A stretch of 64,000 nucleotides of DNA from Pseudomaricurvus sp. HS19 (GCF_009857815.1 NZ_WVVW01000001.1:930001-994000), one strand, 5' to 3'. Numbered from the stretch's first letter, positions 52,266-62,720 are shown. Notes: generated by a model not told the origin, from the sequence alone. Translations and numbers: made by a program.

Positions 52266-53677
52266 AGTTTAACCTGCGTGCCATCAACCGCCTGTCGGTA
52301 AAAATCTTTGTCGGTTTCTGGTTGGTCACCATTGCCATGCTGGTGGGCTCCAACCTGATCGTGCACTTCCTGGATCTCGGCCCCAACAAACACTTCTCCG
52401 GTTACGATCGTGATCGCGCCTACGGCGCCGGCGACCGTTTGCTGCGGGAAGTAGTCAGCGACGCCGTCAACTATGACTATGAACAGGTGGAAGCCGGCAT
52501 CCGCTCCATGCCCAACTGGGTCACCTACAACTTTTACCTGGTGAACCCTGAAGACAAGGATCTGCTGCAACGCCCCCTGCCCCCCAATGTCAACGCCATA
52601 CTGCACGCCCTCACAGAAGAGTCGCCATTTTCACGCCAACACATTGGCGACGTGAACTACCAGGGCAGACTGTTCCGCCTCAGTGATGGCACACCCATGC
52701 GGCTGGTGGTGCTCTCCCCCAAAGAGAGCTACATGGGCTGGCGTATGTTCCTCAGCAGCTTCTGGCATATCCTGCTGCTGGATATTCTCATCAGTGGTGC
52801 CGCCTGCTTTTACCTGGCGAAATACATCACCGTTGATATCGGTATCCTCAAGGAAGCCACCAAGCGCATTGCCCAGGGTGACTGGAACGTGCGCGTCGCC
52901 GACGAACTGCATGACCGCCCCGGGGAGATCGGTGAGCTGGGACAGGCGTTCGACAATATGGCCGCAAAACTGCAACAGAGTATGCTGGAGCAGAAACGGC
53001 TGATTAAGGATGTATCCCACGAGCTGCGCTCGCCGCTGGCTCGCCTGCAGGTCGCCCTGGCTATTGCCCAGCAACGGGCCAACAGCGAAATTACCGGTGA
53101 GCTGGAACGCATCAAGCACGCCGCCGACTACCTCAACGATGTCATCAGTGAGATTCTCGCCCTGCCCATTGCCGAGCAGGGGGACTGGGAGCTGAACGAT
53201 GTGGTGGATCTGTGTACCCTGATCAACGGTATCGTCACCTATAACCGGGAAGAAGCGGCGCTGAAGTCAGTGACGATCAAACTGGTTGATCACCTGGGAG
53301 AATCCCTCATCGCCAGTCGCAGCTCGACACTGGCCGGGGTATTTGACAATATTATGCGCAACGCCGTGCGCTATACCCACGAAGGCACCACCATTACGGT
53401 CATACTGAAACGCGCTGCCGACGGCCAATCCCAGGTGATCGTCAGCGACGGTGGCCCCGGTGTGGCGGACGAGCACCTGCAGGATATATTTGAACCTTTC
53501 TTCCGCACCGATGAGGCACGGGATCGCAAGAGTGGCGGCTACGGGCTGGGGCTGGCAATCGCCAAGCGTACAGTGGTCCTCCATGGTGGCCGGATCCATG
53601 CCGAGAATAACTCCGGTGGAGGCCTGCGGGTTGTGGTATCGTTGCCGGAAATACCCGGCGACGACAGCCGCGCCTGA
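52262..53677 (+). CDS. cpxA: CpxA-like membrane sensor histidine kinase
   Basis: 471 residues: transmembrane helix about 14-35, periplasmic region to about 160, second helix about 165-185, HAMP, HisKA H-box KDVSHELRSPLARLQ, HATPase with N-box NIMRNAVRYTHEG, VSDGGPGVAD and YGLGLAIAKR. CpxA type, sensing envelope protein misfolding in relatives. Translationally coupled to cpxR by a 4-base overlap. Sensor domain too short to tell the signal. Confidence 0.88.
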   Translation: MKFNLRAINRLSVKIFVGFWLVTIAMLVGSNLIVHFLDLGPNKHFSGYDRDRAYGAGDRLLREVVSDAVNYDYEQVEAGIRSMPNWVTYNFYLVNPEDKDLLQRPLPPNVNAILHALTEESPFSRQHIGDVNYQGRLFRLSDGTPMRLVVLSPKESYMGWRMFLSSFWHILLLDILISGAACFYLAKYITVDIGILKEATKRIAQGDWNVRVADELHDRPGEIGELGQAFDNMAAKLQQSMLEQKRLIKDVSHELRSPLARLQVALAIAQQRANSEITGELERIKHAADYLNDVISEILALPIAEQGDWELNDVVDLCTLINGIVTYNREEAALKSVTIKLVDHLGESLIASRSSTLAGVFDNIMRNAVRYTHEGTTITVILKRAADGQSQVIVSDGGPGVADEHLQDIFEPFFRTDEARDRKSGGYGLGLAIAKRTVVLHGGRIHAENNSGGGLRVVVSLPEIPGDDSRA

Positions 53678-53713
53678 TGGCAGCCTGATCGAGCCTGCCC
53701 TGCCCACCGCTGA

Positions 53714-54373
53714 CTATTGCAGGTATTCGCGGTCGTTAAAGGTTTTCACCAGGTCAGGCGCCAGCACCGTCAGGGTAGTAACGATGGCGCCGTTGATAAA
53801 GCCCTCCGGAAACATCATCAACAGCGTCAGGTAGTAGTAGTCACTGGCGATCACCAGCAGCGGTTCCGGCCCCAGCAGGAATATGTAGAGCCACTGCACC
53901 AGCGCCATGGCCTGCACCGTCACCATGGCGCCAAAAAAGCCGCCGCCAAGCATATAGACAAACAGATTGCGCCAACGCAGCCGATCGATCAGTTGTAACA
54001 CCAGCGCACCGGTTGCAACCGGCACCAGAACCGTGGTCAGCAACGGTACCGACGACCACCAGCCCAGCTCCCCGTTGAACAGCGCACTGAGGACAAAAGC
54101 CAGGGTTCCCGCCCACAACGCCAGCGCCGGACCAAATACCACCACCACCCACATCATCAGCAGGGGGTGCAGCACAAACTGGGCTTCCACCACTACCTTC
54201 AGCTGCCACATCAGTGCCAGCCCGAGAACAGTCAATGCAAACGCGTGCTGCCTGGCCGGCGCACTCAGCAATTGTCGCCATGGGGCACGCCAGCCACTCC
54301 ACAGCAGCGCCAGCGACACACACGCCAATGCGAGAATCCAGTAATGCCAACCGCCGTGGTAGACAAATAACAT
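53714..54373 (-). CDS. CbiM-family ECF-type membrane protein, orphan
   Basis: 219 residues, about six hydrophobic helices, CbiM/energy-coupling-factor permease type (LHPLLMMWVVVVFGPALALWAG, FPEGFINGAIVTTLTVLAP). The canonical CbiM starts with the metal-ligating MHI..; here the N-terminus is MLFVYHGGWHYW. No ECF ATPase or T component is adjacent, so this is an orphan. ATG 54373 has GAGG six bases upstream; the longer frame to 54421 is not supported. Cobalt or nickel use is a guess. Confidence 0.72.
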   Translation of the reverse strand: MLFVYHGGWHYWILALACVSLALLWSGWRAPWRQLLSAPARQHAFALTVLGLALMWQLKVVVEAQFVLHPLLMMWVVVVFGPALALWAGTLAFVLSALFNGELGWWSSVPLLTTVLVPVATGALVLQLIDRLRWRNLFVYMLGGGFFGAMVTVQAMALVQWLYIFLLGPEPLLVIASDYYYLTLLMMFPEGFINGAIVTTLTVLAPDLVKTFNDREYLQ

Positions 54374-54421
54374 AGCGTCCCTCACCTGGCACTCAACAGG
54401 CCGCAGCCGGCCCGTGGTCAC

Positions 54422-54799
54422 TCAGTTTTCGATAACCACCGTGGCCGTGGCGTAGTGACGTTCGTCGGCTACGCTGACCCAGGCTCGCACACCTCCGCGG
54501 GCACTCATGACCTCCGCAGCGGCGCCGGAAAAAATCAGCAATGGCGCGCCCAGTTCGTCATGGCCCACCTCCATATGCTGCCAGGAAATGCCACGGCCAA
54601 TTCCGGTGCCCAGCGCTTTCACAGCCGCCTCCTTGATACTGAAGCGCTTGCCGAGAAAAGCCACCCGGTGCCGGGTCTGCCCGAACTCCAGCAGCTCGTT
54701 GGGCGTCAGGATACGGGCGGCGAAACGCTCGCCCAGCCGCTCGTAGCTGTCGGCGATTCGACTCAACTCAACGATATCCGTACCCAGCCCCACGATCAT
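54422..54799 (-). CDS. acpS: Holo-[acyl-carrier-protein] synthase
   Basis: AcpS of 125 residues, transfers phosphopantetheine from CoA to ACP. Motifs GLGTDIVELSRI with Mg-binding Asp, and GKRFSIKEAAVKALGTGIG. Its start overlaps the recO stop by 4 bases. In E. coli pdxJ sits between recO and acpS; here it does not. Confidence 0.97.
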   Translation of the reverse strand: MIVGLGTDIVELSRIADSYERLGERFAARILTPNELLEFGQTRHRVAFLGKRFSIKEAAVKALGTGIGRGISWQHMEVGHDELGAPLLIFSGAAAEVMSARGGVRAWVSVADERHYATATVVIEN

Positions 54800-55515
54800 T
54801 GCAATTCACCCTTGTGATTTCGCGGCCCAAACAGTTCCCGGCTGCGCAACGGCTTATCCCCCAACAAGGGCTTCAACAGCATACGCGACAGGCGTTTGGC
54901 CGATTTCAGTACATCGCTATTGTCCAGCTCATCGCGACCAATGGCCAGCAGGTGCGCCCCCTCAAATGTCCCCGTTGCGTCCCCCGGTACGGCTACCCAG
55001 CCTGCTTCCGGATACCAGTGGTAACAAGCTTGTGACCGCAGGGGAGTTTGATGATCCGCTTCCCGTTGCAGATCGACGGCATAACCGGCTTCCGCCAGCA
55101 ACGCCAGCTCGAAGCGCCGCAGAGCGGGCTCCAGTGGCGCCTGCTGCAGAAGCTCGCCCAGGGCCGTTCGGTAGAGTTGATAAACACCGGGCGCACTGTC
55201 GCCAACGGACAGTGTGCGAATCAGCAACTCGTTCAGGTAGAAACCACTGTAGAGATAGTCGCCCTGCAGAAACTGGTAGTTACTGCCCTGCAGTTCGATG
55301 TGCGTGAGGGTCTTGAGATCGCTCTTGCCCTGCCAGGACAGGATCAGGGGCTGGAATGGCTGGCACAGCTGGCGCTGCCGTGACTTGGGATTGCGCGCCC
55401 CCTTGGCCAGCAGGGAGAGCCGGCCGAACTCTTCAGTGAAGCAATCCAGGATCAGGCTGCTGTCACTGTAAGGCCGGGCGTGCAGCACATAGGCGGGTTG
55501 CAGCTCGACACGCAT
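54796..55515 (-). CDS. recO: DNA repair protein RecO
   Basis: RecO, 239 residues, works with RecR and RecF to load RecA on SSB-coated DNA. N-terminal OB fold (PAYVLHARPYSDSSLILDCFT, FGRLSLLAKGAR), helical C-terminal part with FYLNELLIRTL. Zn-cysteine motifs of Gram-positive RecO are absent, as usual in Gammaproteobacteria. Eleven bases downstream of era. Confidence 0.95.
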   Translation of the reverse strand: MRVELQPAYVLHARPYSDSSLILDCFTEEFGRLSLLAKGARNPKSRQRQLCQPFQPLILSWQGKSDLKTLTHIELQGSNYQFLQGDYLYSGFYLNELLIRTLSVGDSAPGVYQLYRTALGELLQQAPLEPALRRFELALLAEAGYAVDLQREADHQTPLRSQACYHWYPEAGWVAVPGDATGTFEGAHLLAIGRDELDNSDVLKSAKRLSRMLLKPLLGDKPLRSRELFGPRNHKGELQ

Positions 55516-55526
55516 GAGATGACCTG

Positions 55527-56432
55527 TCAGAGGTCATCGTAGCCGAGGCTGCGCAGGGCGCGCTCGTCATCGGACCAGCCGGACTTCACCTTGACCCAGG
55601 TGCGCAACATCACCTTGCAGTCAAACAGCGTCTCCATATCCATACGTGCCTGCTCGCCGATCTGCTTGATACGGGCTCCCTTGTCACCAATGAGGATACG
55701 TTTCTGGCCGTCACGCTCCACCAGAATCAGTGCGCCAATATGGATAATATGTCCCTGATGGCTGAACTCTTCGATTTCAACCGTCATCTGGTACGGCAAT
55801 TCATCGCCCAGCTGCCGGGTAATTTTCTCCCGCACAATCTCTGCCGCCAGAAAGCGGGAACTGCGATCGGTGATCTGGTCTTCCGGGAAGAAATGTGTGC
55901 CCTCAGGCAAACACTGCTCAACCTCCCGCTCCAGCAGCTCCAGGTTTTTATCCCGCAAGGCAGAAATAGGGATAATACGATTGATGCCGAGTTTTTCCTG
56001 CAACAGGGCGATATGCGGCAGCAGCTCGTCCTTGTCCTCCAGCCGATCCACCTTGTTGACCGCCACAATCACCGGGCAGGAGAGGTTCTGCAGGCGCTTG
56101 ACCACCATCTCGTCCTCATCGGTCCACTGCAGGCGGTCCACCACAAAGATCACCACATCCACGTCCCGCAAGGCGGTGGTGGCGGCCTTGTTCATATAGC
56201 GATTGATGGCCTTGCCGTGCTGCTGGTGCAGGCCGGGAGTATCGACGTAGATCGCCTGCACACCATTTTCGGTCTTGATGCCCAGCAAGTTATGGCGGGT
56301 GGTCTGGGGCTTGCGGGAGGTAATACAGAGCTTCTGCCCAAGGATATGGTTAAGCAGGGTCGACTTGCCCACATTGGGCCGGCCAACAATGGCTACGTAG
56401 CCGCAGCGGCTCACCGGATTTTCGCTGGTCAT
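55527..56432 (-). CDS. era: GTPase Era
   Basis: Era, 301 residues, GTPase needed for 30S maturation. G1 [11 protein letters not shown]3 DTPGLH, G4 NKVD, and a C-terminal KH domain ([19 protein letters not shown]) that binds the 3' end of 16S rRNA. Its ATG overlaps the rnc stop by one base (TAATG). Confidence 0.98.
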   Translation of the reverse strand: MTSENPVSRCGYVAIVGRPNVGKSTLLNHILGQKLCITSRKPQTTRHNLLGIKTENGVQAIYVDTPGLHQQHGKAINRYMNKAATTALRDVDVVIFVVDRLQWTDEDEMVVKRLQNLSCPVIVAVNKVDRLEDKDELLPHIALLQEKLGINRIIPISALRDKNLELLEREVEQCLPEGTHFFPEDQITDRSSRFLAAEIVREKITRQLGDELPYQMTVEIEEFSHQGHIIHIGALILVERDGQKRILIGDKGARIKQIGEQARMDMETLFDCKVMLRTWVKVKSGWSDDERALRSLGYDDL

Positions 56433-57130
56433 TAGCGTCCTCCCGCCTGGGACTCGGCAATCTTCTTGAGTGCCAGCGCAGCGGCTTTCTTTTCAGCGCC
56501 GCGACGACTGCTGTCCTCACCGACTGTAGCTTCTTTCAACAAGGTGCAGTGACACTCCACGGTAAAAGTCTGCGCGTGGGCCTCTCCGCCCAATTCCACC
56601 ACAGTGTACTGTGGCAGCGGCAGGCGCCTTGCCTGCAGAAACTCCTGCAACTCGGTTTTGGGATCCTTGCGGTTGCTCTCCAGCGCCAGCGCATCGAGGC
56701 GACTGGCAAACCAGCAGAGCACACGCTCACGAGCCACGTCCAGACCGGCATCCATATGAATGGCACCGATCAGGGCTTCTACGGCGTCCGCGAGTATGGA
56801 GTCACGGCGAAAACCACCGCTCTTCATCTCCCCCTCACCCAGGTTCAGGCACGGGCCCAGATCGAACTCGCGGGCAATTTCCGCCAGCGTTTCGCCCTTT
56901 ACCATCTGCGCCCTCAAGCGGCTCAGCTGCCCCTCCCTCGCCTCGGGAAAACGCTCGAACAGGTCAGCCCCAACCACAAAGTTCAGAATGGAGTCACCGA
57001 GGAACTCCAGGCGCTCGTTGTTTTCCGCACCGCAGCTGCGGTGCGTCAGGGCCAGCTCAAACAGGCTCCCGTCACTGAATTGGTGACCGAGGCGCTGTAA
57101 CAGCCGCTGTTTGATAATCGAGTTATTCAC
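56432..57130 (-). CDS. rnc: Ribonuclease III
   Basis: RNase III, 232 residues from the GTG at 57130, which overlaps the DUF4845 stop; a TTG at 57151 would add seven residues. Cleaves double-stranded RNA in rRNA and mRNA processing. Catalytic box [15 protein letters not shown], second acidic patch [15 protein letters not shown]-terminal dsRBD ([20 protein letters not shown]). Part of the DUF4845-rnc-era-recO-acpS transcript. Confidence 0.96.
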   Translation of the reverse strand: MNNSIIKQRLLQRLGHQFSDGSLFELALTHRSCGAENNERLEFLGDSILNFVVGADLFERFPEAREGQLSRLRAQMVKGETLAEIAREFDLGPCLNLGEGEMKSGGFRRDSILADAVEALIGAIHMDAGLDVARERVLCWFASRLDALALESNRKDPKTELQEFLQARRLPLPQYTVVELGGEAHAQTFTVECHCTLLKEATVGEDSSRRGAEKKAAALALKKIAESQAGGR

Positions 57131-57527
57131 CGGCAGGCTTGCAGCAGTCAAACGGGCGGGAACTGTCCCACTGGTTGGTGAAGGTCATCACCACATCAAT
57201 GTTATAGACAATGGGCACCCGAATTTCATAGTTGAAATTAAGCAGAATACGGTCCCTCTCACGCTGTACCTTGAGCTGCTTGGCGGACAGCTCACGCACA
57301 TTATTCATGAGCATGTAATCTGACATATGACGACGAAAATCATTGTCTGACATTTCGTCTATCTTCTTCTCGGTTTCAGAAAAACTGAGCAATCCATCCT
57401 GGATATAGCTGTTATCCAGGTAGGCCGGTGCCATACGGAAGGCACACAGCATAAAAAACGAGCCCACCAGCAGAACCAACAGCCAGCCGGAAATGGACAA
57501 CCCCTTTTGTCGAGTAATGGAATACAC
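57123..57527 (-). CDS. DUF4845 small membrane protein
   Basis: 134 residues with one N-terminal membrane helix ([18 protein letters not shown]), then a soluble part outside the cytoplasm. This DUF4845 protein is regularly found between lepB and rnc in pseudomonads; function unknown. Starts GTG 57527 with a GGGGG ribosome site. The last residues overlap rnc, so the two are translationally coupled. Confidence 0.88.
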   Translation of the reverse strand: MYSITRQKGLSISGWLLVLLVGSFFMLCAFRMAPAYLDNSYIQDGLLSFSETEKKIDEMSDNDFRRHMSDYMLMNNVRELSAKQLKVQRERDRILLNFNYEIRVPIVYNIDVVMTFTNQWDSSRPFDCCKPAGE

Positions 57528-57555
57528 GCAACGCCCCCTAGTGACAGAACTATAG

Positions 57556-58398
57556 TTATTTGATTAATCCCACGTTGCCAAAGCTGGGCAGGCTGAAAAA
57601 CGAATCCCAGTGCATCCACACGGCAAAGGCCTTACCGACAATGGCCTCTTCCGACACAGGCCCCCAGGCCCTGCTGTCGAGACTATTGTCGCGGTTATCA
57701 CCCATCATGAAGTAGTGGCCTTCTGGCACAATCCAATGACCGGCGACACCGAACTGCCCGGGCCGGATGCCCTTCTGCATACGGTGTACAACACCGCCCA
57801 GGTTCTCATCCATCACCTGCAGCTGTGGCGCCCCCGGTGGCAGGGATGCCACCAGGTCCTGCGACTGCTGCTCACCGTTGATATAGAGCACATTGTTGAG
57901 GTAGTGGATTTCATCCCCCGGCATACCGACAACGCGCTTGATATAGTAAGTGTCCGGCTTGTGTGGCGGGAAGAACACCATCACATCTCCGCGCTCAGGT
58001 TCGTTAACATCGATCACTTTGGTGCCCAGTACCGGCAGGCGAATGCCGTAGGTGTACTTGTTGACCAGGATAAAGTCCCCTACTTCCAGGGTCGGAATCA
58101 TGGAACCCGACGGTATCTGGAACGGTTCCGCCAGGAAAGAACGCAGCACAAGTACAATAAACAGTACGGGAAAGAAGGATTTGGAGTATTCGACCATGGC
58201 CGGCTCTTTCGCCGCCAGCTCCCGAGCCTGCAGGTAAGCATCCTCAGACGTCGGGGTCACTTCCAGCGTGCTGAACTGCTGCTCCACGGCAGCCAAAGCC
58301 TGCCGGCGTTTGCCAGCCCACAACAGGGCATCCAGCAGCCAGACAATACCGGTAACGAAAACAGCGATCACCAGTACAAGTGGAAAATTGATATCCAT
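57556..58398 (-). CDS. lepB: Signal peptidase I
   Basis: LepB, 280 residues, the inner-membrane protease removing signal peptides of exported proteins. N-terminal helices (about 5-27 and 75-90), catalytic Ser99 in IPSGSMIPTLEVGD and Lys154 in YYIKRVVGMPGD, box E GDNRDNSLDSR. Sits between lepA and DUF4845, as usual. Confidence 0.97.
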   Translation of the reverse strand: MDINFPLVLVIAVFVTGIVWLLDALLWAGKRRQALAAVEQQFSTLEVTPTSEDAYLQARELAAKEPAMVEYSKSFFPVLFIVLVLRSFLAEPFQIPSGSMIPTLEVGDFILVNKYTYGIRLPVLGTKVIDVNEPERGDVMVFFPPHKPDTYYIKRVVGMPGDEIHYLNNVLYINGEQQSQDLVASLPPGAPQLQVMDENLGGVVHRMQKGIRPGQFGVAGHWIVPEGHYFMMGDNRDNSLDSRAWGPVSEEAIVGKAFAVWMHWDSFFSLPSFGNVGLIK

Positions 58399-58470
58399 AT
58401 AGGGTTAGGTCCTCAATGGTTGTATCACTGCCGGGAAAGAGTGCGGCACTCAGCCCCGGCAGGATCAGGA

Positions 58471-60270
58471 TCAGGAATCGACCTTGAGCACCGCCAGGAA
58501 TGCTTCCTGCGGAATTTCCACGCGCCCGACCTGCTTCATGCGTTTCTTACCCGCCTTCTGCTTTTCGAGCAGCTTTTTCTTACGGGTAATATCACCACCG
58601 TAACATTTGGCCGTGACGTTTTTGCGCAGCGCCTTGACCGTAGTACGGGCGACAATCTGGCCGCCGATGGCTGCCTGGATGGCCACATCAAACATCTGCC
58701 GCGGAATCAGCTCTTTCATCTTGTCCGCCAAGGCACGTCCCTTGTAGGGCGCGTTATCGCGGAACACGATCAGCGCCAGCGCATCCACTTTTTCGCCGTT
58801 GATCAGAATATCCAACCGCACCAGCCTGGATGGCTCAAAGCGCACAAAGTTGTAATCCAGTGACGCAAAACCACGACTTACAGACTTCAGTCGATCGAAG
58901 AAATCCATCACCACTTCGTTCATCGGCAACTCATAGGTCACCGACACCTGGTTACCCATATACTGCAGGTTTTTCTGTACCCCGCGCTTCTCAATACACA
59001 GGGTGATCACGGAACCCAGGTGATCCTGCGGCACCAGGATATTGGCTTCGCAGATGGGCTCACGCATTTCCGCAATGACACCCGGGTCCGGCAGCTTGGA
59101 GGGGTTATCCACGTAGATAACCTCACCACTATTGAGCTCCACTTCGTACACCACGGTGGGTGCGGTGGTGATCAGGTCAAGGTCATACTCCCGCTCCAGG
59201 CGCTCCTGGATAATCTCCATGTGCAGCATGCCGAGGAAGCCGCAGCGGAAACCAAAACCGAGGGCGTCCGAACTTTCGGGCTCATAGAAGAGCGACGCAT
59301 CGTTGAGTGTGAGTTTGGCCAGCGCATCGCGGAAGGCTTCGTAGTCATCGGAGCTGACCGGGAAGAGGCCCGCGTATACCTGCGGTTTCACTTTCTGGAA
59401 ACCGGGCACGGCGGCTACATCCTGGGTATTGCTGTGGGTCAGGGTGTCACCCACGGGCGCGCCCTGGATATCCTTGATGCCCGCCACCACAAAACCCACT
59501 TCACCGGCCCGCAACACGCCGGTTTCCTTGCGCTTGGGGGTAAATACACCAACGCTGTCGACCACATGCGCCTTGCCGATGGACTTGGTGATGATCTTGT
59601 CCTTGACCTTGAGGGTACCCTGACGCACCCGCACCAGCGAGACCACACCCAGGTAGTTGTCGAACCAGGAGTCAATAATCAGCGCCTGCAGCGGTGCATC
59701 GACATCACCTTCCGGGGGCGGCACAAGACGCACCAGCTCTTCCAGCACATCCTCCACACCGATACCCGACTTGGCGCTGCAGCGCACCGCTTCGGTGGCA
59801 TCGATACCGATAATATCCTCGATCTCTTGCGAGACGCGCTCCGGCTCCGCCGCCGGCAGGTCGATCTTGTTGAGGACCGGAATCACCTCAAGGCCCTGTT
59901 CGATCGCGGTGTAGCAGTTGGCTACCGACTGCGCCTCCACACCCTGCGCAGCGTCCACCACCAGCAACGCCCCTTCACAGGCCGTGAGGGAACGGGACAC
60001 CTCGTAGGAGAAGTCCACATGGCCGGGGGTGTCGATGAAATTCAACTGATAGGTTTTGCCATCTCGCGCCCTGTAGTCGAGCGTCACGCTCTGGGCCTTG
60101 ATGGTAATGCCCCGCTCGCGCTCGATGTCCATGGAATCCAGTACCTGAGCCGCCATTTCGCGGTCGGACAGGCCGCCACATATCTGGATAAAACGGTCAG
60201 CGATGGTGGATTTGCCATGGTCGATATGGGCAATAATGGAAAAATTGCGGATATGGCTGAGGTCGGTCAC
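58471..60270 (-). CDS. lepA: Elongation factor 4 (LepA)
   Basis: LepA, 599 residues, ribosome-associated GTPase implicated in initiation and 30S assembly. G1 [32 protein letters not shown], and the family C-terminus with [22 protein letters not shown]. Start is GTG 60270. First gene of the lepA-lepB block; 168 bases separate it from mucD. Confidence 0.98.
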   Translation of the reverse strand: MTDLSHIRNFSIIAHIDHGKSTIADRFIQICGGLSDREMAAQVLDSMDIERERGITIKAQSVTLDYRARDGKTYQLNFIDTPGHVDFSYEVSRSLTACEGALLVVDAAQGVEAQSVANCYTAIEQGLEVIPVLNKIDLPAAEPERVSQEIEDIIGIDATEAVRCSAKSGIGVEDVLEELVRLVPPPEGDVDAPLQALIIDSWFDNYLGVVSLVRVRQGTLKVKDKIITKSIGKAHVVDSVGVFTPKRKETGVLRAGEVGFVVAGIKDIQGAPVGDTLTHSNTQDVAAVPGFQKVKPQVYAGLFPVSSDDYEAFRDALAKLTLNDASLFYEPESSDALGFGFRCGFLGMLHMEIIQERLEREYDLDLITTAPTVVYEVELNSGEVIYVDNPSKLPDPGVIAEMREPICEANILVPQDHLGSVITLCIEKRGVQKNLQYMGNQVSVTYELPMNEVVMDFFDRLKSVSRGFASLDYNFVRFEPSRLVRLDILINGEKVDALALIVFRDNAPYKGRALADKMKELIPRQMFDVAIQAAIGGQIVARTTVKALRKNVTAKCYGGDITRKKKLLEKQKAGKKRMKQVGRVEIPQEAFLAVLKVDS

Positions 60271-60409
60271 AGTCTGTACAGCTACCTAGTAAAAGCCCGC
60301 GGCTGGCAACCACCCGAATCGGGCTCTGGCGGCCACCCCTGAAGGGCGTGAAATCAGGGGCGGAGTCTAACGCATTTGCCTTGCAGGCGCCATGTCAGAC
60401 CGACGAAAC

Positions 60410-60432
60410 GGGCCCCGCCAACCGCGGGGCCC
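60410..60432 (-). terminator. GC-rich hairpin after mucD
   Basis: A perfect 9-bp stem (gggccccgc / gcggggccc, 5-base loop) lies six bases past the mucD stop; the minus strand then reads GTTTCGT, a poor T-tract. It may be a weak terminator between mucD and lepA. Confidence 0.6.
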
Positions 60433-60438
60433 ATCGAC

Positions 60439-61860
60439 CTATTTGCTGATCGCAATAGTACGGAACAGAGCCCGTCCCTGACGGTAGAAGCGGATGGGCA
60501 ACAGGCTGTTGGCAGGCAAATCCGCCTGCAGCTTACGGTACTGGTCCACACCCTCAATACCGCTGAAGCCAAGCTGCACAATCACATCCCCCGGGCGCAG
60601 CCCGGATTTGGCTGCAGCACTGCCCTCAACCACCTGATCTACCAACACGCCACCCTTGAGCTGCCACTCCTGGGCCAGCTCCGGGCTCACCGGTTCAACA
60701 ACCAGACCCAGGCGATCGCCTGCCGCGGCAGCCTCCGGCCCGGAGCCCTGCGATGCCTGGCCACCCTCAAGGGTTCCCACCGCCACCGGCAGCTCACGAC
60801 GCTTGCCTTCGCGCATCACCATCACGGGAACCCTGGTACCGGGAGCGGTCATGCCCACGGCATGAGGCAGGTCACCGGACTTGAGAATCTCGGCCTCGCC
60901 GAAGCGAATAATGACATCCCCCACCTGCAAACCAGCCTTGGCCGCCGGTCCGGCAGGATCCATCTGGGCAATCAGTGCTCCCATGGGCTTTTTCAGTCCG
61001 AAAGATTCCGCCAGGTCCCGATCTACCTCCTGGATCACCACACCCAGCCAGCCGCGATCAACGCGTCCCTTATCCTTCAGCTGGGCGATGACCTGGGTAG
61101 CCACACTGGCAGGAATGGCAAAGGAGAGGCCGATGGAACCGCCACTGCGGGTGTAGATCTGGGAGTTGATCCCGACCACCTCGCCGTCCATATTGAACAG
61201 CGGCCCCCCGGAATTACCCGGATTGATCGCTACATCGGTCTGGATAAAGGGCACGTAGTTACCACCATGCTCGTTGGGTATGCTGCGCCCGATGGCACTG
61301 ACAATGCCGGCGCTGGCAGAGAAGTCCAGCCCGAACGGCGAGCCTATGGCTACCACCCACTGCCCCACCTTGAGATCCACGTTGTCCGACAACTTCAGTG
61401 TGGGAAGGTTTTTCTCGTCGATTTTCAGCAACGCCAGATCCGAGCGCTCATCCATCCCCACCACCGTAGCGTCGTACTCACGACGATCCTGCAGGCGCAC
61501 CTGAATTTCGTCAGCACCCTCCACCACATGATTATTGGTAAGAATGTAGCCATCGCTGGAGACGATAAATCCGGAGCCCATGGACTGCACACTGCGCTCC
61601 GGGTACTGCCGCGGCTCAAACAGATGACGAAAGATTTCAGGGATGTCCTGCTGCCCGCGCGGTATGGGCATACCCGGACGGGCACTGACCTTCTCGACGG
61701 TATTGATTTTCACCACTGCGGGCGACACCTGTTCGATCAGATCGGTGAACTCCGGCAAGTTACCCCGGGCCTGGGCGGTAAATGCAGTACTACATAAAAC
61801 AAACGCCACCACAACAAGGGCGGACAATTTAACTGTGACAGGAGAGAACCACTTATTCAT
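60439..61860 (-). CDS. mucD: Periplasmic serine protease/chaperone DegP (MucD)
   Basis: 473 residues, Deg/HtrA family. Signal peptide (LSALVVVAFVLCSTAFTAQA, cleavage near 31), protease domain with triad His111 (LTNNHVVEG), Asp141 (ERSDLALL) and Ser217 (NPGNSGGP), then two PDZ domains. Quality control of periplasmic and outer-membrane proteins; in Pseudomonas MucD restrains AlgU activation. Start at ATG 61860 with AGGA nine bases upstream; the frame to 61977 contains a likely sigma-E promoter, not coding sequence. Confidence 0.96.
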   Translation of the reverse strand: MNKWFSPVTVKLSALVVVAFVLCSTAFTAQARGNLPEFTDLIEQVSPAVVKINTVEKVSARPGMPIPRGQQDIPEIFRHLFEPRQYPERSVQSMGSGFIVSSDGYILTNNHVVEGADEIQVRLQDRREYDATVVGMDERSDLALLKIDEKNLPTLKLSDNVDLKVGQWVVAIGSPFGLDFSASAGIVSAIGRSIPNEHGGNYVPFIQTDVAINPGNSGGPLFNMDGEVVGINSQIYTRSGGSIGLSFAIPASVATQVIAQLKDKGRVDRGWLGVVIQEVDRDLAESFGLKKPMGALIAQMDPAGPAAKAGLQVGDVIIRFGEAEILKSGDLPHAVGMTAPGTRVPVMVMREGKRRELPVAVGTLEGGQASQGSGPEAAAAGDRLGLVVEPVSPELAQEWQLKGGVLVDQVVEGSAAAKSGLRPGDVIVQLGFSGIEGVDQYRKLQADLPANSLLPIRFYRQGRALFRTIAISK

Positions 61861-61902
61861 GCATTGTATTCCTGAACCTGTTGAAACAATTGAAGCCAAT
61901 TT

Positions 61903-61930
61903 ACTGACCTGAATTGAATAAAATAGTTCA
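61903..61930 (-). promoter_or_regulatory. Putative sigma-E-type promoter of mucD
   Basis: Minus strand: TGAACTA (61930-61924), 16 bases, TCAGT (61907-61903). This resembles the RpoE/AlgU consensus GAACTT-N16/17-TCTGA and matches the element upstream of rseA. The predicted start gives a leader of about 35 bases. Confidence 0.5.
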
Positions 61931-62057
61931 GCCGCCACGGTTGGAGAGGCGGAACAGGAACGCGGAACCGGAGGCACTTAACCACGAAACCCCGGCGCCC
62001 GGTAATCACCAAAAGGGACATTTCAAGCGGGGCATTCAGGCTGGGCATGCAGGTGAG

Positions 62058-62522
62058 CTAGCCGGGAGCAGCCCACTGCACTGGCTTCAGCTCATCCACC
62101 AATACCGGTTGCACACGGGGATCGTTACGGCGAACGGCACTGTGCCAGCGCACGGCTAATGCACCCAGACCAAAGCCGGTCAGACTGGACAACATAATGC
62201 CCCACTCCGGTAGCTGCAGCAGATTGGACGCCAGCGCACCCAGCAGCAGCCCGGCCAGAGGAGTGATGTAGACCAGCAGGGAGCCCCTGGCAACAACCTC
62301 TTCCGGTATGCCAATGGTAATCTGCTGGTGCATTTGGTAAGCAGCGGGATCACGCCCTTCCAGCAGCACCCGAATATAGCTGGTTTGGCCGCTCCATTTT
62401 GCCACCAGACTTTGCCCACACCCTTTTTGCGCGGCGCAGGACTGGCAGGTGGAAGACTGGATGGTCTCCACCCACAGGCAATCCGGCTCAATTGCCATGA
62501 TGCGGCCACTTTCGGTAATCAA
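62058..62522 (-). CDS. rseC: RseC/MucC-family regulator
   Basis: 154 residues. N-terminal cytoplasmic cysteine cluster (SSTCQSCAAQKGCGQSL), a basic part, two membrane helices (LLVYITPLAGLLLGALASNL and IMLSSLTGFGLGALAV) and a short cytoplasmic tail. RseC modulates sigma-E and assists SoxR reduction in E. coli; MucC in Pseudomonas. Start TTG 62522 with AGAGGA seven bases upstream. Precedes mucD. Confidence 0.9.
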   Translation of the reverse strand: MITESGRIMAIEPDCLWVETIQSSTCQSCAAQKGCGQSLVAKWSGQTSYIRVLLEGRDPAAYQMHQQITIGIPEEVVARGSLLVYITPLAGLLLGALASNLLQLPEWGIMLSSLTGFGLGALAVRWHSAVRRNDPRVQPVLVDELKPVQWAAPG

Positions 62523-62670
62523 CGGTCAATCCTCTGCGGGGGAGCTGTGTACCGCTCAATGATACCGGATTCCCGCAGCAGGCGCTGCAGTGACCAGGCC
62601 ATTGATGCCAGTCATCCAGTGCCGGGAGTCGGCGGCAATAAGCCAGGGAGGCATGTTACTCGGGGGGTAA

Positions 62671-62720
62671 ACCGCGGTAGGGGCCTGCCGCGGTCGGACT
62701 GCAGCGCCGCTGGCGGCGCT
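62671..62720 (-). other. Two hairpins in the rseA-rseC gap
   Basis: Stem 62703-62720 (agcgccgc / gcggcgct, loop 2) and stem 62671-62694 (accgcgg / ccgcggt, loop 10). No T-run. They lie in the 202-base space where rseB would normally be; no ORF is present in this gap. Confidence 0.5.
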
